Source: Lucifuga dentata
Lineage: Eukaryota > Chordata > Actinopteri > Ophidiiformes > Bythitidae
Assembly: GCA_014773175.1 (NCBI GenBank)
Contig: VXCM01000058.1
Coordinates: 248,001 to 312,000, forward strand
Length of the DNA stretch: 64,000 nucleotides
Direction: 5' to 3'
In this document: one piece after another, positions 50,201 to 62,992 of the stretch
Position numbering within the stretch: the first letter of the stretch is position 1
Layout of the letters: every line of letters begins with the position of its first letter
The notes under the pieces: generated by a model
What the model was told of the DNA's origin: nothing
Database searches by the model: none
What the model saw: the letters and a program-made list of their open reading frames with translations, nothing else
Made by a program: the position numbers and the translations under genes

Positions 50201-53200
50201 GATTGGCTATCAGAGGCAGACTGAGGTGTACGGCTTGTATGGTTCTGCTTGGATGACGCTGGATTGCAAAATCAATGAAGAATGACAGGGAGGAGATCTA
50301 GGTTGCTGCTATATAAAAATGGAGTTTGTCTGTACTGCTGCTGCTGCTGGTGCTGGTGCTTCCCCCCTCCTCTCTCTCTGCATAGACTTGGATGCTTGCT
50401 GCTCTTTTTGCAGTGCCAGGTTTCCAGGGGGATAGTTATGTCACCACTGCAGCACTCAATTATATCAAACACTCACAAACATTTGGATAAAGTGTGCACT
50501 TTCCAATTTTTGATTATTCTAATTCAGTCTCTGGATCTGTTCAGCAGAGAGTGGATTATCAGAGGAAACAGAAATATGTGACTGGCTAACGGAGAGATTC
50601 AGGCCTGGAGTCCCTGCGTTGCTTTTGTTATTTGAGTGATGACAAGGAATATGAAGCATACTCAGAGAGGGTTCTGTTTGTGAAGCTTTTCAATGCTGAT
50701 GGCAGCTGCAGAGAACTGAAAAAAAAAAGTGACAGATAAACCCCAACTAGATGATTGTGAAGGTGCTGAGTACATTTAAAATGGCTTCAGGGCTTTCAGT
50801 ACAGCTCAGTATGACAGCAGGCACAAAGATGCACACAAATATTCAAAAAATATATATGTAAATCACAACCAGCTTTGCTTATCTTGTCTGACCTGTAGAT
50901 CTGACATCTTGTCTTCTCCCTTTTTCCTTGAGGACAATGGAATTAGCTTTATTGTGTTTTGAAGAATGAACAATTAAGATTCAGGAATCTTAATTGATCA
51001 TTCTTTACTCCAATCACTCAATGGGTTGAGGTTATATATGGTAGGTTGGACACAGCTTAAAGGACAATACCAGTGATTTTACATGTTTAAGCAATAAATA
51101 CTACTTGCATACACGTTTCATTTTTGACAACCAAATTGCTGTGTTCACTGTGATGGATTACTTATCTCAAGAAGATTTCAAGTCTCTACAGGCTATTTGT
51201 AATAGTGTACTGGAATGAACTGAAACCACTGGCAGTCTGGAAGGTATGAAAAACAATTATAATATTTACCACTCCAGTAGTATGTTTTGGGAAATGGACA
51301 TCAGTAACATAATGTGTATCAGGTTGTATATTAGGCTAAAATATGCAAAAAAAAAAAAAANAAAAAAAAAAAAAAACAAAAAACAAAAACAAAACCCTAC
51401 TGTCCTTTAATAGTTTCTTTTCATTTCATGAAATATGGCTTTCAACATGTAATGGTATCTTTCAGAAATCCACATCTAACTCTTTGCAGGAACAAAATTA
51501 CAAATTTAGCGCTGCTAAAGCTGGAGGATTTCGCCTATTTGGCTCCGACACACAAATGTTACATTGACGCTCCATGAAAGGTCTCCTTCACTGGTTTGTC
51601 CTCCACAACGCACACACAAGACAGCTGAGGGAGAGAAAAGTGGAGGACAAAACCAGGTCCAGGTAAGATGCAGAGTGCAGACTGCTGAAAACGAGGCCTG
51701 ACAGCCCAGTCGCAGGTCATAGCAGCTGAGGAAGAGTCACAAGCTTCAACCACCAAAGCACTGTCTCACATATGAACACCAGCAGGGTCCGGTATTAAAG
51801 GAACAGACTGCAGCACTGAGGCTGACGGGAAGTAAGCAGACCTCGGGCCACTTTTGTGGTGGACGAGACAAGTTTCTATTCATTCAGTCAGCTGTATTCA
51901 TCAAGCATCAAAGGGGGGGAAAAGCTGACAAGGAATGCCAGAAACAGTGCTGAACAATATATCAAATTCAGATTGTAGCATGAGTGAAATATGCAACACA
52001 AAGGCAGCACTATTACAAGTCAAAAGAACAAGTTAAAACATAAAAATAAGTAATCCAATATATTGTGGAATTATGTGCGACACTAGAGTCTAATAAGAAG
52101 CTTCCAAGTGATATGATTTCCAATTCTGGACTTCTTTCTGTGAGGCTCCATGAATATAGGCTGAAACGCTTTTCATTGTTATGACTTTCACAGTATTTCT
52201 GCTTTACTAGAAGGCGCAGGGCAGAGGAGAGCAGGAAGGGTGAAGAAAACACAGGGGGTGACATGTTGTTAAGGTCACAAAACAAATTCCAACCCACGAC
52301 GATGCAGGAAACACGAGGGAGGCTCTCCATTCTCCAGAGAGATGCTGCCAGCCCTGGGAGTTTAATTCAGCCCAAACAATCACATAAAGGTCACCTATCC
52401 TGTAGCCTGGGAATTATTTTTCACCCTTAAGTAGCATGTTGAAAACAAACGTGTTTTTGTCAGATAATCCAGACAAAGAATTCCTCTGCTATGGAGATGA
52501 GACAAAACACACCCTTGTCACGTTGACAGAGAACACTACAGACAGTTTAAAGTGGTTAAGTGGTTTGGGGGTTTGGGTCTTGAGACGGTGATTATTCTGT
52601 TTAATGTCATTGAGGATAATTGGGATGTTAACAGCAAAAACTTCAGAAACTACCCATTTTTGGAGAGAAGAATCAAGAGTGAAGGCCTAAGCTCAGAATG
52701 AGTTATTTTTGCTTCGAGTTCATGAACTACAGATGAAATACAAGCTGTTCGACTTAACTTGAGGGTACACTAAATAAAATCCAGCCACATGTGGCCCATC
52801 TGTAATTTCTGGTCTAAATGCAAGCCATGCCTGGACACTAATGATAACAATCTGGGATAGATGGAAATGATTATAATCACGGTTCAACCTGCCGCTTTCA
52901 GGCCCGATATGTCTTTAGTGCGATCGAATCCTGTAGTGCTGTGTGACAGGTGAGCCAATAATGTCTGGGAAAATGCAGAGAGAAAAGCCGGCCACTTTCT
53001 GTTTGGTTCACCAGAAACAGCCAGTCTGATGAGATTATGGAGCAATTTACACGGATGGCAGATCCCATCATTCCCCTGCCTTGTTAAGTAAAGGCGGGTC
53101 TGACAGGTTGTGAAGGGGAAGAGGGGGGCGGGCGATTGATTGAACAGATCTCGTCTTGGCACAGATTGCCAATGACTAAGCAGAGGGAATTAGCAAACAT

Positions 53201-56200
53201 TTTCAGAGGCATTTGCTCATCAGAGGAAGCAGAAATATCTGTTTAACTTATGTCAAGACAAAAAGAATAAACCGTATTTGTTACAAGTGAAGAAACTGCA
53301 AAGAATTCCAGATGATTACATCTAAAGGCTGACTGCCAGGCCTGCATTATTAAATGATATCAGCTTATCACACACATGTTTTGTTGCATTTGTGTTTTAA
53401 TCAATAATTAAAAGCAATTGCTACGCTTTTTGTTACTTTCCCTCATTTGTATGGTGTAATATTGTAGGGTTTATATGTTTAACAGTGTCAAAGTTACCAA
53501 ACTTGAGGTTCACATCTACAGAAATGCATCCAGTAAAAAAAAACAACAGGCTGAACTGCCGGAAAGCTTTGTTTTTGATTCGTTTTGATTAGTCCTTTAC
53601 TTTCGTAACATGTTTATGTCAACATTTAATAAATTTGAATTTACCTGCCTATGTACCTGGTTAAACAACCCAATATGAGGCCAGCGAACAAGTGTTTTGG
53701 CCAGCATTCATGCTTCGCATTTCTTTGACTTTTTGGGAGTGATGGCTTGACGAGATAGTACCTAAAACAGCCTGTTTTCATTCAGCGTGCACAGCAGTGC
53801 TGCAGCAAAGGAAATAAGAAATTAAGCAATGTGTGTGTTTTTTTGTTTTTTTTGTATTAAAGCACCAGAAAGGTTTCATATTAGATCTAAGTGAAGATAA
53901 GAAAACAAAAATCTGAATAACATGTCCTGTTTAAATACAAATTAAAATAATCTTAAAAAACACACAAATATTTCTCAGCTTAAACAAACTGATGCATGTA
54001 AATTCACACTGACATACATGTCTCAGTTTTATGCAAGTTTGAGTAGCCATTATATCCTAATATAACAACAAACACTGTTTGCATAACAGCACAGATCTGG
54101 TTGCAAGCTATCTGATGTTCTCTTCCCCATTCTGTCTCTTTGAGCCATAACAAATAATTAATAATGCATATATAGGAGTCTGGGGAAAACACCACACTAG
54201 ACACAGCAGATGAAAGCTATTCTAAGGTTTTATAATGAGTGGGAGGGGCAGGTTAACACTGCAGAGATCTACTGAGGAAGCCATTCAGAAACATGCTACA
54301 GACTTACAACATCATTATAAAGTCTATGTTTACAACTAGACTAGTTCAAACTGCTAGAACCTCATCTCTGGAGGTTTATGAGTGCATTTTTCATTCTCTC
54401 TGTCATTTCATCTCATTATATTTAGCGTCTCCAAACTGTCTATCCATGGATGTTATACTGTTCAGGCAGTCAGACGGAAGAGGTGGGACAGACTCGAAAC
54501 ATTGAACTTGGAATTTCTGACTGGGAAAAGTCCAAGAAAATGCTCTCTCAACTCAGAATTCCAACTTGGAAGATTTACTAACCCCTAGTTCAGTGTTGAT
54601 GTCATTTCAACAGCAGTTTTGAAACAGTAAATAGCTCATAACTGTTCAAATGTAGCAACTTTTGGTCCAATGGATCAAAAAAAAACCCCCCCCCCAAAAA
54701 AAAAAAANCAAAAAAAAAAAACAAACAAAAAACAGTTTTCAAGATGTCATGTTGTCTTCCACTTTATTTAGCTTGGACGCAAAGTGGTCGAAAATGACGT
54801 AATTCCGAGTTCAGAATGCAGCAATACAGGATTATAAAAACAAAGCTGCACCACAAATCAGACGTGTAGTATTTCTGATCCCCAATGCAAAGCAGTTACG
54901 TAAGAAAAACAAAAGAAACAACACAGAGAGAAAAGAATAAAGAAAAAAAAAGAAGACAAACATAAATCAACTCATCCTCACTCAGCAAGGGGCGGTCTGG
55001 GTGTTGAATATTCAGCAGCTCAGACACCTCATTAATGCTGCAATACTCACACAGACACAGTTTGTCGTGTTCTTATTTGTTTTCCCTCTAATGAACTTCA
55101 AGATGTATTTCGGCAGTTTGGCAAGGCCGCTCACACCATTCATCCCAGGGCAGCAGAGATCCAGATCCAGAGAGTAACAGAAAGAAAGGAACCACAGAGG
55201 AGGAGAAATCTGACGAACAGGAGTGGAACTGTGTAGTAGCACCACATTAACAGCTCATCCCAGAGGAACAGAGAGTGTGAACTCCTGGTACCCAGATGTG
55301 TGACAGTAAAAAAAAAAAAAAATAAGATAAAGGCAGCTTAAAGGACCATACCGGCCATTTTGCATGTTTGAGCCTAATATATTAAATTTTCATACATGTT
55401 ACATCACTGACAATCATTTCCCAAAGGATAAAACCGTATTTCAGCTTTCCTGATATTTTGCAAAATCTCTTGATCTTTCAAATACAAATATGCAAGGGAT
55501 ACACCCACTTTAAAAATCAAAGTTTTGTCTTCTAATAGTTACGCAGCCTTATGAAGTCATGGTCGTTTAATTTTTCGATAAACACAGGTCTTGTTTTGGG
55601 TCTATATTCCCCAGTGGAGACAAACATTCACTCCACGCTTTTTATTGCATTTAAATGCTAAAATTATTAAACTTAAAAAAACAAAACAAAAACAAACAAA
55701 AAAAAAAAACCCTGAATATACATGTTGTTCGTGATGATGGATTACTTATCCCAAGAATGTTTTAAGTGTCAACAAGTTGATTTTAGTAGCGTACCAGAAT
55801 GAACTGAAACCAACAATGGTCTGGAAGGTAGGAAATTTTTTTTTTTAACTCATCGTTCCAGTAGTATGCTTTAGGAAATAATTATCAGTAACGTTATGTG
55901 TATAAAAATTGAATATATTAGGCTCAAACGTGCAAAATGGCCGGTATGGTCCTTTAAAGCAAATTCTATTGCATATCAAATAAGAGCACAGGCTGAGGAA
56001 GACGAAGGACAGCATTGCTAAAGCATCTTTCCTCCTCTTCTTATCCTTCTCTGCACTGATGAAATCGGTTGTAAAAATGCTGTCGGCACAATTTCTTCAT
56101 TCCTTTTTTTTAATGGGGGATTTTCAGCAGCAGGGATTTTAAATATTTCAGTGTCACAATTGAAATTAATCTCTCTGCTTTATTTTTCCTCTACCACTCC

Positions 56201-59200
56201 ACATTCCTCTGCCTCCTTTATTAGTACCTTAGCTCTAAAACCAGCAGGGGATATTCCCATTTTAGGCACCAATCCAGTTGGGAGAGTAAAGACAAGGAGG
56301 ACTTGAATACTACAAAGGCGACTCAGTCAGCATGCAAATACAGAAGTTGTTTACAGCATCTGATCCAGAAGGAGATGGATGAAAGAATTGCTGTGATCAG
56401 TGATTAACATGATAGAGGTGAAGTAGCTGCTTGGTGTTTCTCTAACAGAAGAGGGGAAAAAAAAATTGCAACCCTCTGCTGAGAAGAACAAACCTTAAGG
56501 GAACTGAAACCTACTGTAACACATTTTTACAACTACAGGCTCCAACATCTGCCAGAAACCAATACGTTTCACGTACTTATGACAAAGTGCCAGCCAAAGT
56601 CTAAATTTAGGATTGTGGACTCGTGGATTAATATTGCATTGTCACCAGTCAGTGTCCAGTTGTCTCCCAGATATTCAACAAATATGAGCAGGGCTGTAGG
56701 GTTTTGGTGCCACAACAATATTTGATGCAGAGACAGAGACCCTTTCTTAAGAGTTTGGTAAATTGACACCTACGTCCAAGTATGACAAGGAAAGAGATGA
56801 AGACAGAGAGGAGACAAGGAGGAAGAAAATTGTGTGTGTGAAAGAGGAAGAAAGGGAAAGGCTGAAGGGAGTGATGGGCAGTGGTGAGGGCTGTGCTCCT
56901 AAAACAGCCTCCAATTACATTCTGAGTGTGAAACCATCCATAACACCCCGATTAGCCTGTCTGTCATCCTGCTACAGCNAATTACATTCTGAGTGTGAAA
57001 CCATCCATAACACCCCGATTAGCCTGTCTGTCATCCTGCTACAGCAGCAAATGCTGTGACAGCTCCAGTCGCTGCAGGAGAACACTTTCTGTCAGACAAA
57101 GTACAAACCAGGGCCATAAATCCTTGGCCCAATCAAAGCCTGCCCCTAACAATACAGCGGAACCCCAGTATGATCATTAGTACTCTGCCTCCCCACTTCA
57201 CACAACAAATCCACTCCCAACACCTGTGCCCTTCTCTGCGGTGGGCTCCCCTCCATTAGCTGCTCAAATGGCATGTTTCAGAGCAGTGTTGAAACCGAGC
57301 TGGTCCAGGCGATAGACGCTATCAGCTGCCAGCAAGCAGAGGTGCAGCAAATGACTCATGCACCCCTCAAGGAGGCTAAAAACAGAGATTAGGGGTGTCA
57401 GGGAGAGTTCAAAGGGAATCTGAGTATCATATCCATTGTCCACATTAAGGAAAGGAGAACAACAACAACAAATGGTAATGGTTGAAGATGGGAGGGATGC
57501 TGAGGTTTGAGATGCAGTGGTCCTTGACTGTATCCAATTAGTTTAAGAGGAAATATCCATTTAGTGTTGTATCCAGTTGATAAAAATGTGTTAAACCTAT
57601 GAGATGGACCTGCTGCAGACTTGATAAATGTGTAGGAGTAAGAGGAAAGCTTAACCAAGAGCCAGGAAACAACATTTCATACACAACTGCAGAGCAAGGT
57701 TTTATCAGCGACAGAATGAAGGATGAGCAGCAGTGATCTGAGCAGCCACAGGGCAGCTCTAAGGTACAGAGCCATCCAAAATCCATGTGCTGGGTGCATG
57801 AGGACCACTGATGCCTGTCCAATGTCCTTTCAAGAGCGAATTCCTGACCTGATCACCGGGTCCCTCGGTGGTGGAGTGTGAGGCTGGCCTTCAGGCTGCG
57901 AGTGCTTCGCATGACAATCAAAGTCAAATTCAAACCCAAGCGGCAGGCTGTGGCGCTGAGCGAATGCTTAAGAGACATTTTTGCGTCAGCTCTGCAAACA
58001 CTTTCACAATGAATGCATGCATCCTTCCTTCCTCTGCATTCAACAGCCTCTCTCTTCTCCCTCAGAGCTTATCACAGAGCCGCTTGTGTCTGCCTGGAAC
58101 TGAATATCACTGTGCAACAGATGGAAAATGAATTCCTTTTATCAGGCTGACAGAAAACTGGCCAATTGAAAAAAAAAAAAAAAAAAANAAAAAAAAAAAA
58201 AAAAAAGTCTAATGGTGAGAGAAAAAATTCTTGAGTAGCTGTCCCGCTGCACGACATGCAGCCCTCACATGGCCTGCAGGGTAAAGAGTTGAAGAGGTCG
58301 TTTGCTCCAGTTACACAGGCCACAAGGTGACAGTTTTATAAACAACAGTTCTATTTCCGAAGCACCCAGTATCCCATTACTCCCCTCTAGATTTAACCCA
58401 CAACCAATGACTGGGCATCAACAAAACCGAAAATATCATCAGCTAAAGTTGTTGATGGGTCTTTCATGCATCAAAAAGGATGTAGACGCTGTAAAAAAAA
58501 AACCAAAAAAACAAAACAAAAAAAAAACCAAAAAAACAAAAAAAGGAGCCCCAAAATAAAAATACAGGGTTTCTAGACATATTTTTCCTGAGAAAATAGG
58601 TTTCAAACTATACAAATAGGAAGCAAGGCCAATAGGGACACAAAGTAGTGCATTCAACTGTGCAGTGAACGTGCTTTCAGACAGAAAAGGATATAATCTG
58701 AAAAAGTATTGATTTGGAAGCAGTAGTTAAAGTAAATGGCATCCATCCATTAAAATATTTTTTTTTATAATACCCTGTGCTGCTATAAATGGCGCTGTTG
58801 TCATATTGACTGAGCTTTTCCTGCAAGGAGCCTCCTACAATCTGCAGTTTGACTTTTGCAGATTGAAAAATATTGGTTCTAATTTATTCCCATTATACAT
58901 ACTAAATACAAAAAGAGAAAAATACTATTATGTTAGTTGTTACCAGTTTCCACTACAGTAATATAGTAAGCATCTGCATAAAGGTGGTCACACACATTTA
59001 AAGAGGAATGACAATCTCAGATTTAAGAATAAAGTAAAGTACAATTGTAAATCGGCTTGAAAATCGCTTGAACTGAGAAGAAGCTGACAACCCTGACAGG
59101 GAAAGTGGCTGTGAATTTTTTTTTTTTTTTTTTNTTTTTTTTTTTTTTTTGGCACTTTGGTCAAAAAAATAAATAAAAATAAAAAAGTTATATCATTCCT

Positions 59201-61571
59201 AGCATCCATCCATCCATCCATCCATCCATCCATCCATCCAGTCTACTTCACTGTTGACTTAGCCAGCTGCAGAGCTGATGAGCAGCCAGATAGAAATAGT
59301 ATCAGAATAAGGGATTAGGCCCACAGCAGGACACACAGCTGCATCACGACATGGTTGTAATGCAGGAGACTTCTCTCTGAAACCTTGGGACAATGATTAG
59401 CTTGGAAGCAAATCATAGCTTGTCTGCCCTGCAGGAGGGTATCTAATAGGGGAAATTATTCAACCTGCATGTCAAGAAATAGGCTCCCATGCTGTGAGGA
59501 GTGGGCTCTGGTCATTCCAACCGACATGAAATTAATCATGAACTTGTGGGAACATAACACTTTAAGGTGACACACAGCTTCCATTAAAGCTTTCCTGTAG
59601 CTATCAAGTTTTAATTTGGACCTGGACAACACCTGTCCTTCTACTGGTTTTTATTGTTGCACAGATGGACATGCAGCAGGCATACCTGCTAATTTGACTG
59701 GCCCTGTGGCTGTCTGTCAGCATCAGCCCTGTGAAAGCCTCAGTCAGAAATATCTGGCTATGCAGCACATAATTCACAGCTCCAGTATACAGACGTCTGC
59801 TCGATCCACTCATCCATCATAGTGCTTTTTGCCAAGTCAACAGATTCTCGTGGTGGTGGGCAGTCAGGGGAAAGGCATGGGGCTCTCAGGTTCTGTTTCA
59901 GCAGCAGGAGAGAGCATGTGTGTGTGTGTATATGTATATATATATGTATGTGTGTGTGTGTATAATGTGTGTGCAGCCCAGGAAGAGTTTGGATTTTCAC
60001 TCAGTGTAAGGTATAACTTTGCAGCAGCAGTAAACCATGTCACAGGCTGATATAGCATCTGTTCCTGAAACACTCCTGAGTGGGATCACATGAAAACTCA
60101 CCTGGGAGGCTTTACTCAATATTTAGCTTAACGCTAATCATTCAGTTTACAGTTTGCCATGAAAATGTCTCAATACAGTCCCATGTCTTTTCTGACATTA
60201 TCACATAAAAAAGTATTAACTTTCTGCAGGCTCCAGATTCAGCAGTTTTCTACTTTGTAGCTTGAAGCCCTTTATGTCTCATGAAATTACATGATAAAGA
60301 TAATTTCCTGTTTACAGCCCTCGCCTTGCTCTGTCAGATAAACTCTTTCTCTCTTCAATTTAGCAATTTTCAGTATGGTGAAACATTTATTTTCCTTCCC
60401 TTCGTTTAACCCTCTGAAGTCACAACAAATATTTTTTTTAAAGCACACTTAATTTAGCAAATTCTTAAATAAAAACCCTGAAAAAATCTTTGTCATGAGT
60501 TCCATTTTAGGTTGACTTCTTTCACACTTGCCCTGTAAAGCAAACAAGGCCTCATCAACAGCATTTATAGTAGCTTTTTTAGTTGGCAAATGAAAGCCAA
60601 AGTCAATGAAAAGTCAAACTGCCAAACTGACATTAAACTCCAGAGGGTTAAATGCACAGCAGATGAAGTGTAACTGACTGCCCTCTCCCCAGAGCCATAC
60701 AAGAGGTGATTGAACCCTTAAGGTACACTGTACCGCTCTGCTGCTTCTTTTAAAAAAAAAAAAAAAAAAAAAATCCCCACAGTGGGGGCACCAGAGAGAT
60801 AATCCTGCAATGTCCCACATCTTAATTGGGAGTGAACTCCTGGTGGGAGCCAGCAATGAGATTTTGCTACAACACAGGCCATGTTTCAGTCAAAAATAAA
60901 GATTTTGGGACAGATTCACAGCAGGGTGGCATTATCATGCAGCTCATTACCGAAAAATTACATTGAAAAAACACAGCATGTAATAACAGTGACCACCCAA
61001 CCTCTAGTCTGACTCCAGAGCCACCAGCAACTCTATTTATTTCCAGTTCAATGTTGATTACCCATCCTAACTGCTATCAATTACATCAGTTCCTCTGTCA
61101 CAGGATCACAGGTTGAAGTCAGCAGCATGGAACTTCTCAAGCTCTGCATTCACCTGATTGGTCTGGATGACAGGTTGGATCTCTGTGGAGGCGTCTTCAT
61201 TAAATTCCTATGAATCCATACTGTGGTTTGAGATCATTAGTCACACAATCATGCAAACTTTATTAGGACTACACATTGACATATGGACTGTTCCCAGACC
61301 CTTTAACATTTCATGACTGCAAAGTTTGCAGCATATGATGAGGCAAGTGGATGAGGTTTGTAAGGCACAAAGAAGCACACAAATGATGCTGTCTGACATC
61401 ACAACTTGTCAAACATCTAAACACTGTGATGGGATGGAGCTCCTTACCTAGCTTTCCCCGGGACTCCTCCAGCTTCTGAATCTGGTTCTCCAGGAAGAAC
61501 ATGGCCACTGCGAACGCCAGCAGCGCCAGAAGCTGCAACTTGGGCAGCATCATGACTCTGAGCAGCCCCAT
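43014..61571 (-). CDS. HS2ST1: Heparan sulfate 2-O-sulfotransferase 1, complete, 7 exons
   Basis: A Golgi type II membrane enzyme that moves sulfate from PAPS to the 2-O position of iduronate in heparan sulfate. Exons, 5' to 3': 61448-61571, 46672-46925, 46394-46479, 46001-46139, 45777-45874, 44771-44928, 43014-43237; 1083 nt, 360 aa (human 356). Residues 12-27 form the signal anchor ([16 protein letters not shown]), followed by a coiled stem ([12 protein letters not shown]). [10 protein letters not shown] (85-94, K88) is the 5'-phosphosulfate loop. FYHGH holds catalytic-type H145 and H147. [12 protein letters not shown] is the 3'-phosphate site. N113 (NTT) and N132 (NVT) are glycosylation sequons. 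The protein ends [10 protein letters not shown]. The start is the ATG at 61571. The acidic stem before the catalytic domain is five residues longer than human. Intron 1 is 14.5 kb. Confidence 0.97.
44005..44228 (+). mobile_element. tRNA-derived SINE remnant
   Basis: A tRNA-like head with a B-box-like GGCAGGTCAATTCC is followed by ACCACTGAGGTGCCCTTGAG, the conserved body of common fish SINEs, and CTGCTCATTGGCCAACAG. A long (GT)n follows. It lies in HS2ST1 intron 6. Confidence 0.6.
44229..44291. repeat. (GT)n microsatellite
   Basis: About 31 uninterrupted GT units, the longest dinucleotide run in the window, directly after the SINE remnant. Confidence 0.97.
51057..51410 (+). mobile_element. 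TTAA MITE copy M (subfamily 2, internally deleted)
   Basis: The left end is TTAAAGGACAATACCAGTG; the right end ACTGTCCTTTAA is interrupted by a poly-A tract with an N at 51361. The internal GATGGATTACTTATC and GTCTGGAAGGTA are present. Confidence 0.8.
55338..55957 (+). mobile_element. TTAA MITE copy N (subfamily 1, full length, best preserved)
   Basis: Termini are TTAAAGGACCATACCGGCC and GGCCGGTATGGTCCTTTAA, with inverted arms of about 90 bp. It is 620 bp and has no reading frame of note, which fits a non-autonomous element. Confidence 0.92.
56913..57045. other. Single-N gap at 56979 with duplicated flanks
   Basis: Positions 56913-56978 and 56980-57045 (66 bp) are identical around one N. 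Confidence 0.9.
59203..59240. repeat. (CATC)n microsatellite
   Basis: About 9 CATC units. Confidence 0.95.
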
Positions 61572-62572
61572 CAAATTATCCAGAGAGGGGTTCGGTCAGT
61601 CCATGCTCGGAGGAGTCACTGGAAACACACACACACACACAGAGCGACGACGGTGATTACAAAGCAGCTGAATGTCTGTGCATGGCCCTGCGTGGATCTC
61701 TCCAGCGTGCGGAGGCTCTGGTTACCTCAAATGTAATGTTTTCATGATCAGGTTGTTTATTTCATCGCCTTGGAGCAGATCAAAAATTGGCAGATCGCCG
61801 GTAGACCTTAAAGGTTTCTCTTTGTCAGGAAACGTCCCTGCGGTGTGTAGAAGCAAAGGAACCAGCCGCTGTCTGTCGCTTTCCCCACGCAACGCCGTCC
61901 CGTCCACTGTGTTCACCACCGCACCACGGACAGCCTATTAAAACACCACGCAGGTCATTGGCTGGATGAACAGTCCACTACACCGACGTGGCTTCCCATT
62001 GGTCCGCAGCAGCAGTCTGCTCAAACGAGATTGGACCATTTTTTCCCCAAAACAACAAAAACTCAAACAGCAGAGGGCGCTGCTCTTCCTCCAGTATTTT
62101 AAAGTCCCAATATGTAATTTTTTTATCCTATGAATTACGTTTTTTTTTTTTAAAGTTTTATTTATAAAAGTAAATGTAGAACACAAAATAAAAATTAAGT
62201 GGAATATTTCAGGCAAGACAATACATACATGATAACACATAACTTTACATTGAATATAATACTGAAAATAATCGCAGCGCCATATCGAAGTATGAATCAT
62301 AACATAATATGAAAAAATAAGCTTAAGATAAATAAATTGATGATAAAAGGGAGTTATTCACCATTGTGTATAGTCATTTGCTCATTCAATCTTAAGGACA
62401 CTATTAGATTTCTAATTTTTACAGGCAAATCTATATTTATTTACAAGAAATTTGTAAATTATTACATTAATGGTTAGAAATATTTTTATGAAAAGAACAA
62501 TCATAAAGGAACGGGCACATTTTTGGCAGTCAGTCATTTGTGTGTTCTGTTACAAAAAATTTTGATTACATC

Positions 62573-62621
<49 letters not shown>

Positions 62622-62944
62622 AAACAGTTTTGTTTCGTTTACATTTTAAATCACGGATTGTATCTTTAATGCACAGTAGAGAAATAAATTATGAAGCGGC
62701 CTTTTATTGTGCCAAATCATAAAACAAGAGGCGCTCGAAATTACAAATTTTTAATATCCATTTATAGGCACATTTGGTGACAGTCTCATAGAAAAGTTAT
62801 GAATATTATTATATAAAGATTCTGATAAATAATTTCAAGAAGAAAATATATGAGTTTTGCGTTTATTATTCAGGCGCAACGCGGTCACCCTTCAGTAACA
62901 TAAAGGGTCCTGCAGGTGCTGTGAGCGATCAAACAGGTTCCAAA
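61572..62944. promoter_or_regulatory. Head-to-head interval between HS2ST1 and SELENOF
   Basis: The 1.37 kb between the two start codons must hold both 5' UTRs and promoters. The HS2ST1-proximal part (61620-62060) is CG-richer. A CTCF-like ACAGCAGAGGGCGCTGC is at 62067-62083. The middle is AT-rich, with a (CT)n run at 62575-62614. A small CG-richer patch (62870-62944) leads into SELENOF. No TATA box was identified for either gene. Confidence 0.65.
62575..62614. repeat. (CT)n microsatellite
   Basis: About 20 CT units between HS2ST1 and SELENOF. Confidence 0.95.
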
Positions 62945-62992
62945 ATGTCGGGAGAAGCGTATCTCCTGTGGCTGATGTCGCTTTTACAAACG
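62945..62992 (+). CDS. SELENOF: Selenoprotein F (15-kDa selenoprotein), exon 1 only
   Basis: SELENOF is an ER-lumen selenoprotein that binds UGGT and is linked to glycoprotein folding. Only the first coding exon is inside the window. It encodes MSGEAYLLWLMSLLQT, a hydrophobic signal peptide, and ends in phase 0 at a clean GTGAGT donor. The call rests on the resemblance to fish SEP15 N-termini as I remember them and on the conserved head-to-head pairing with HS2ST1. The redox motif, the selenocysteine codon and the SECIS lie beyond the window, so the exon alone would not prove identity. Confidence 0.72.

Larger units (their letters stand above)
46926..61447 (-). other. HS2ST1 intron 1 (14.5 kb)
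   Basis: No exon or coding gene was recognised. It contains MITE copies M and N, microsatellites and homopolymer gaps. It also has several repeat-free, moderately GC blocks (49440-49760, 49880-50100, 52870-53160, 56880-57180) that look like regulatory DNA. The rest (for example 47130-48400, 53200-54700, 58560-59100, 60050-61300) is AT-rich with nothing identifiable. Confidence 0.8.
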
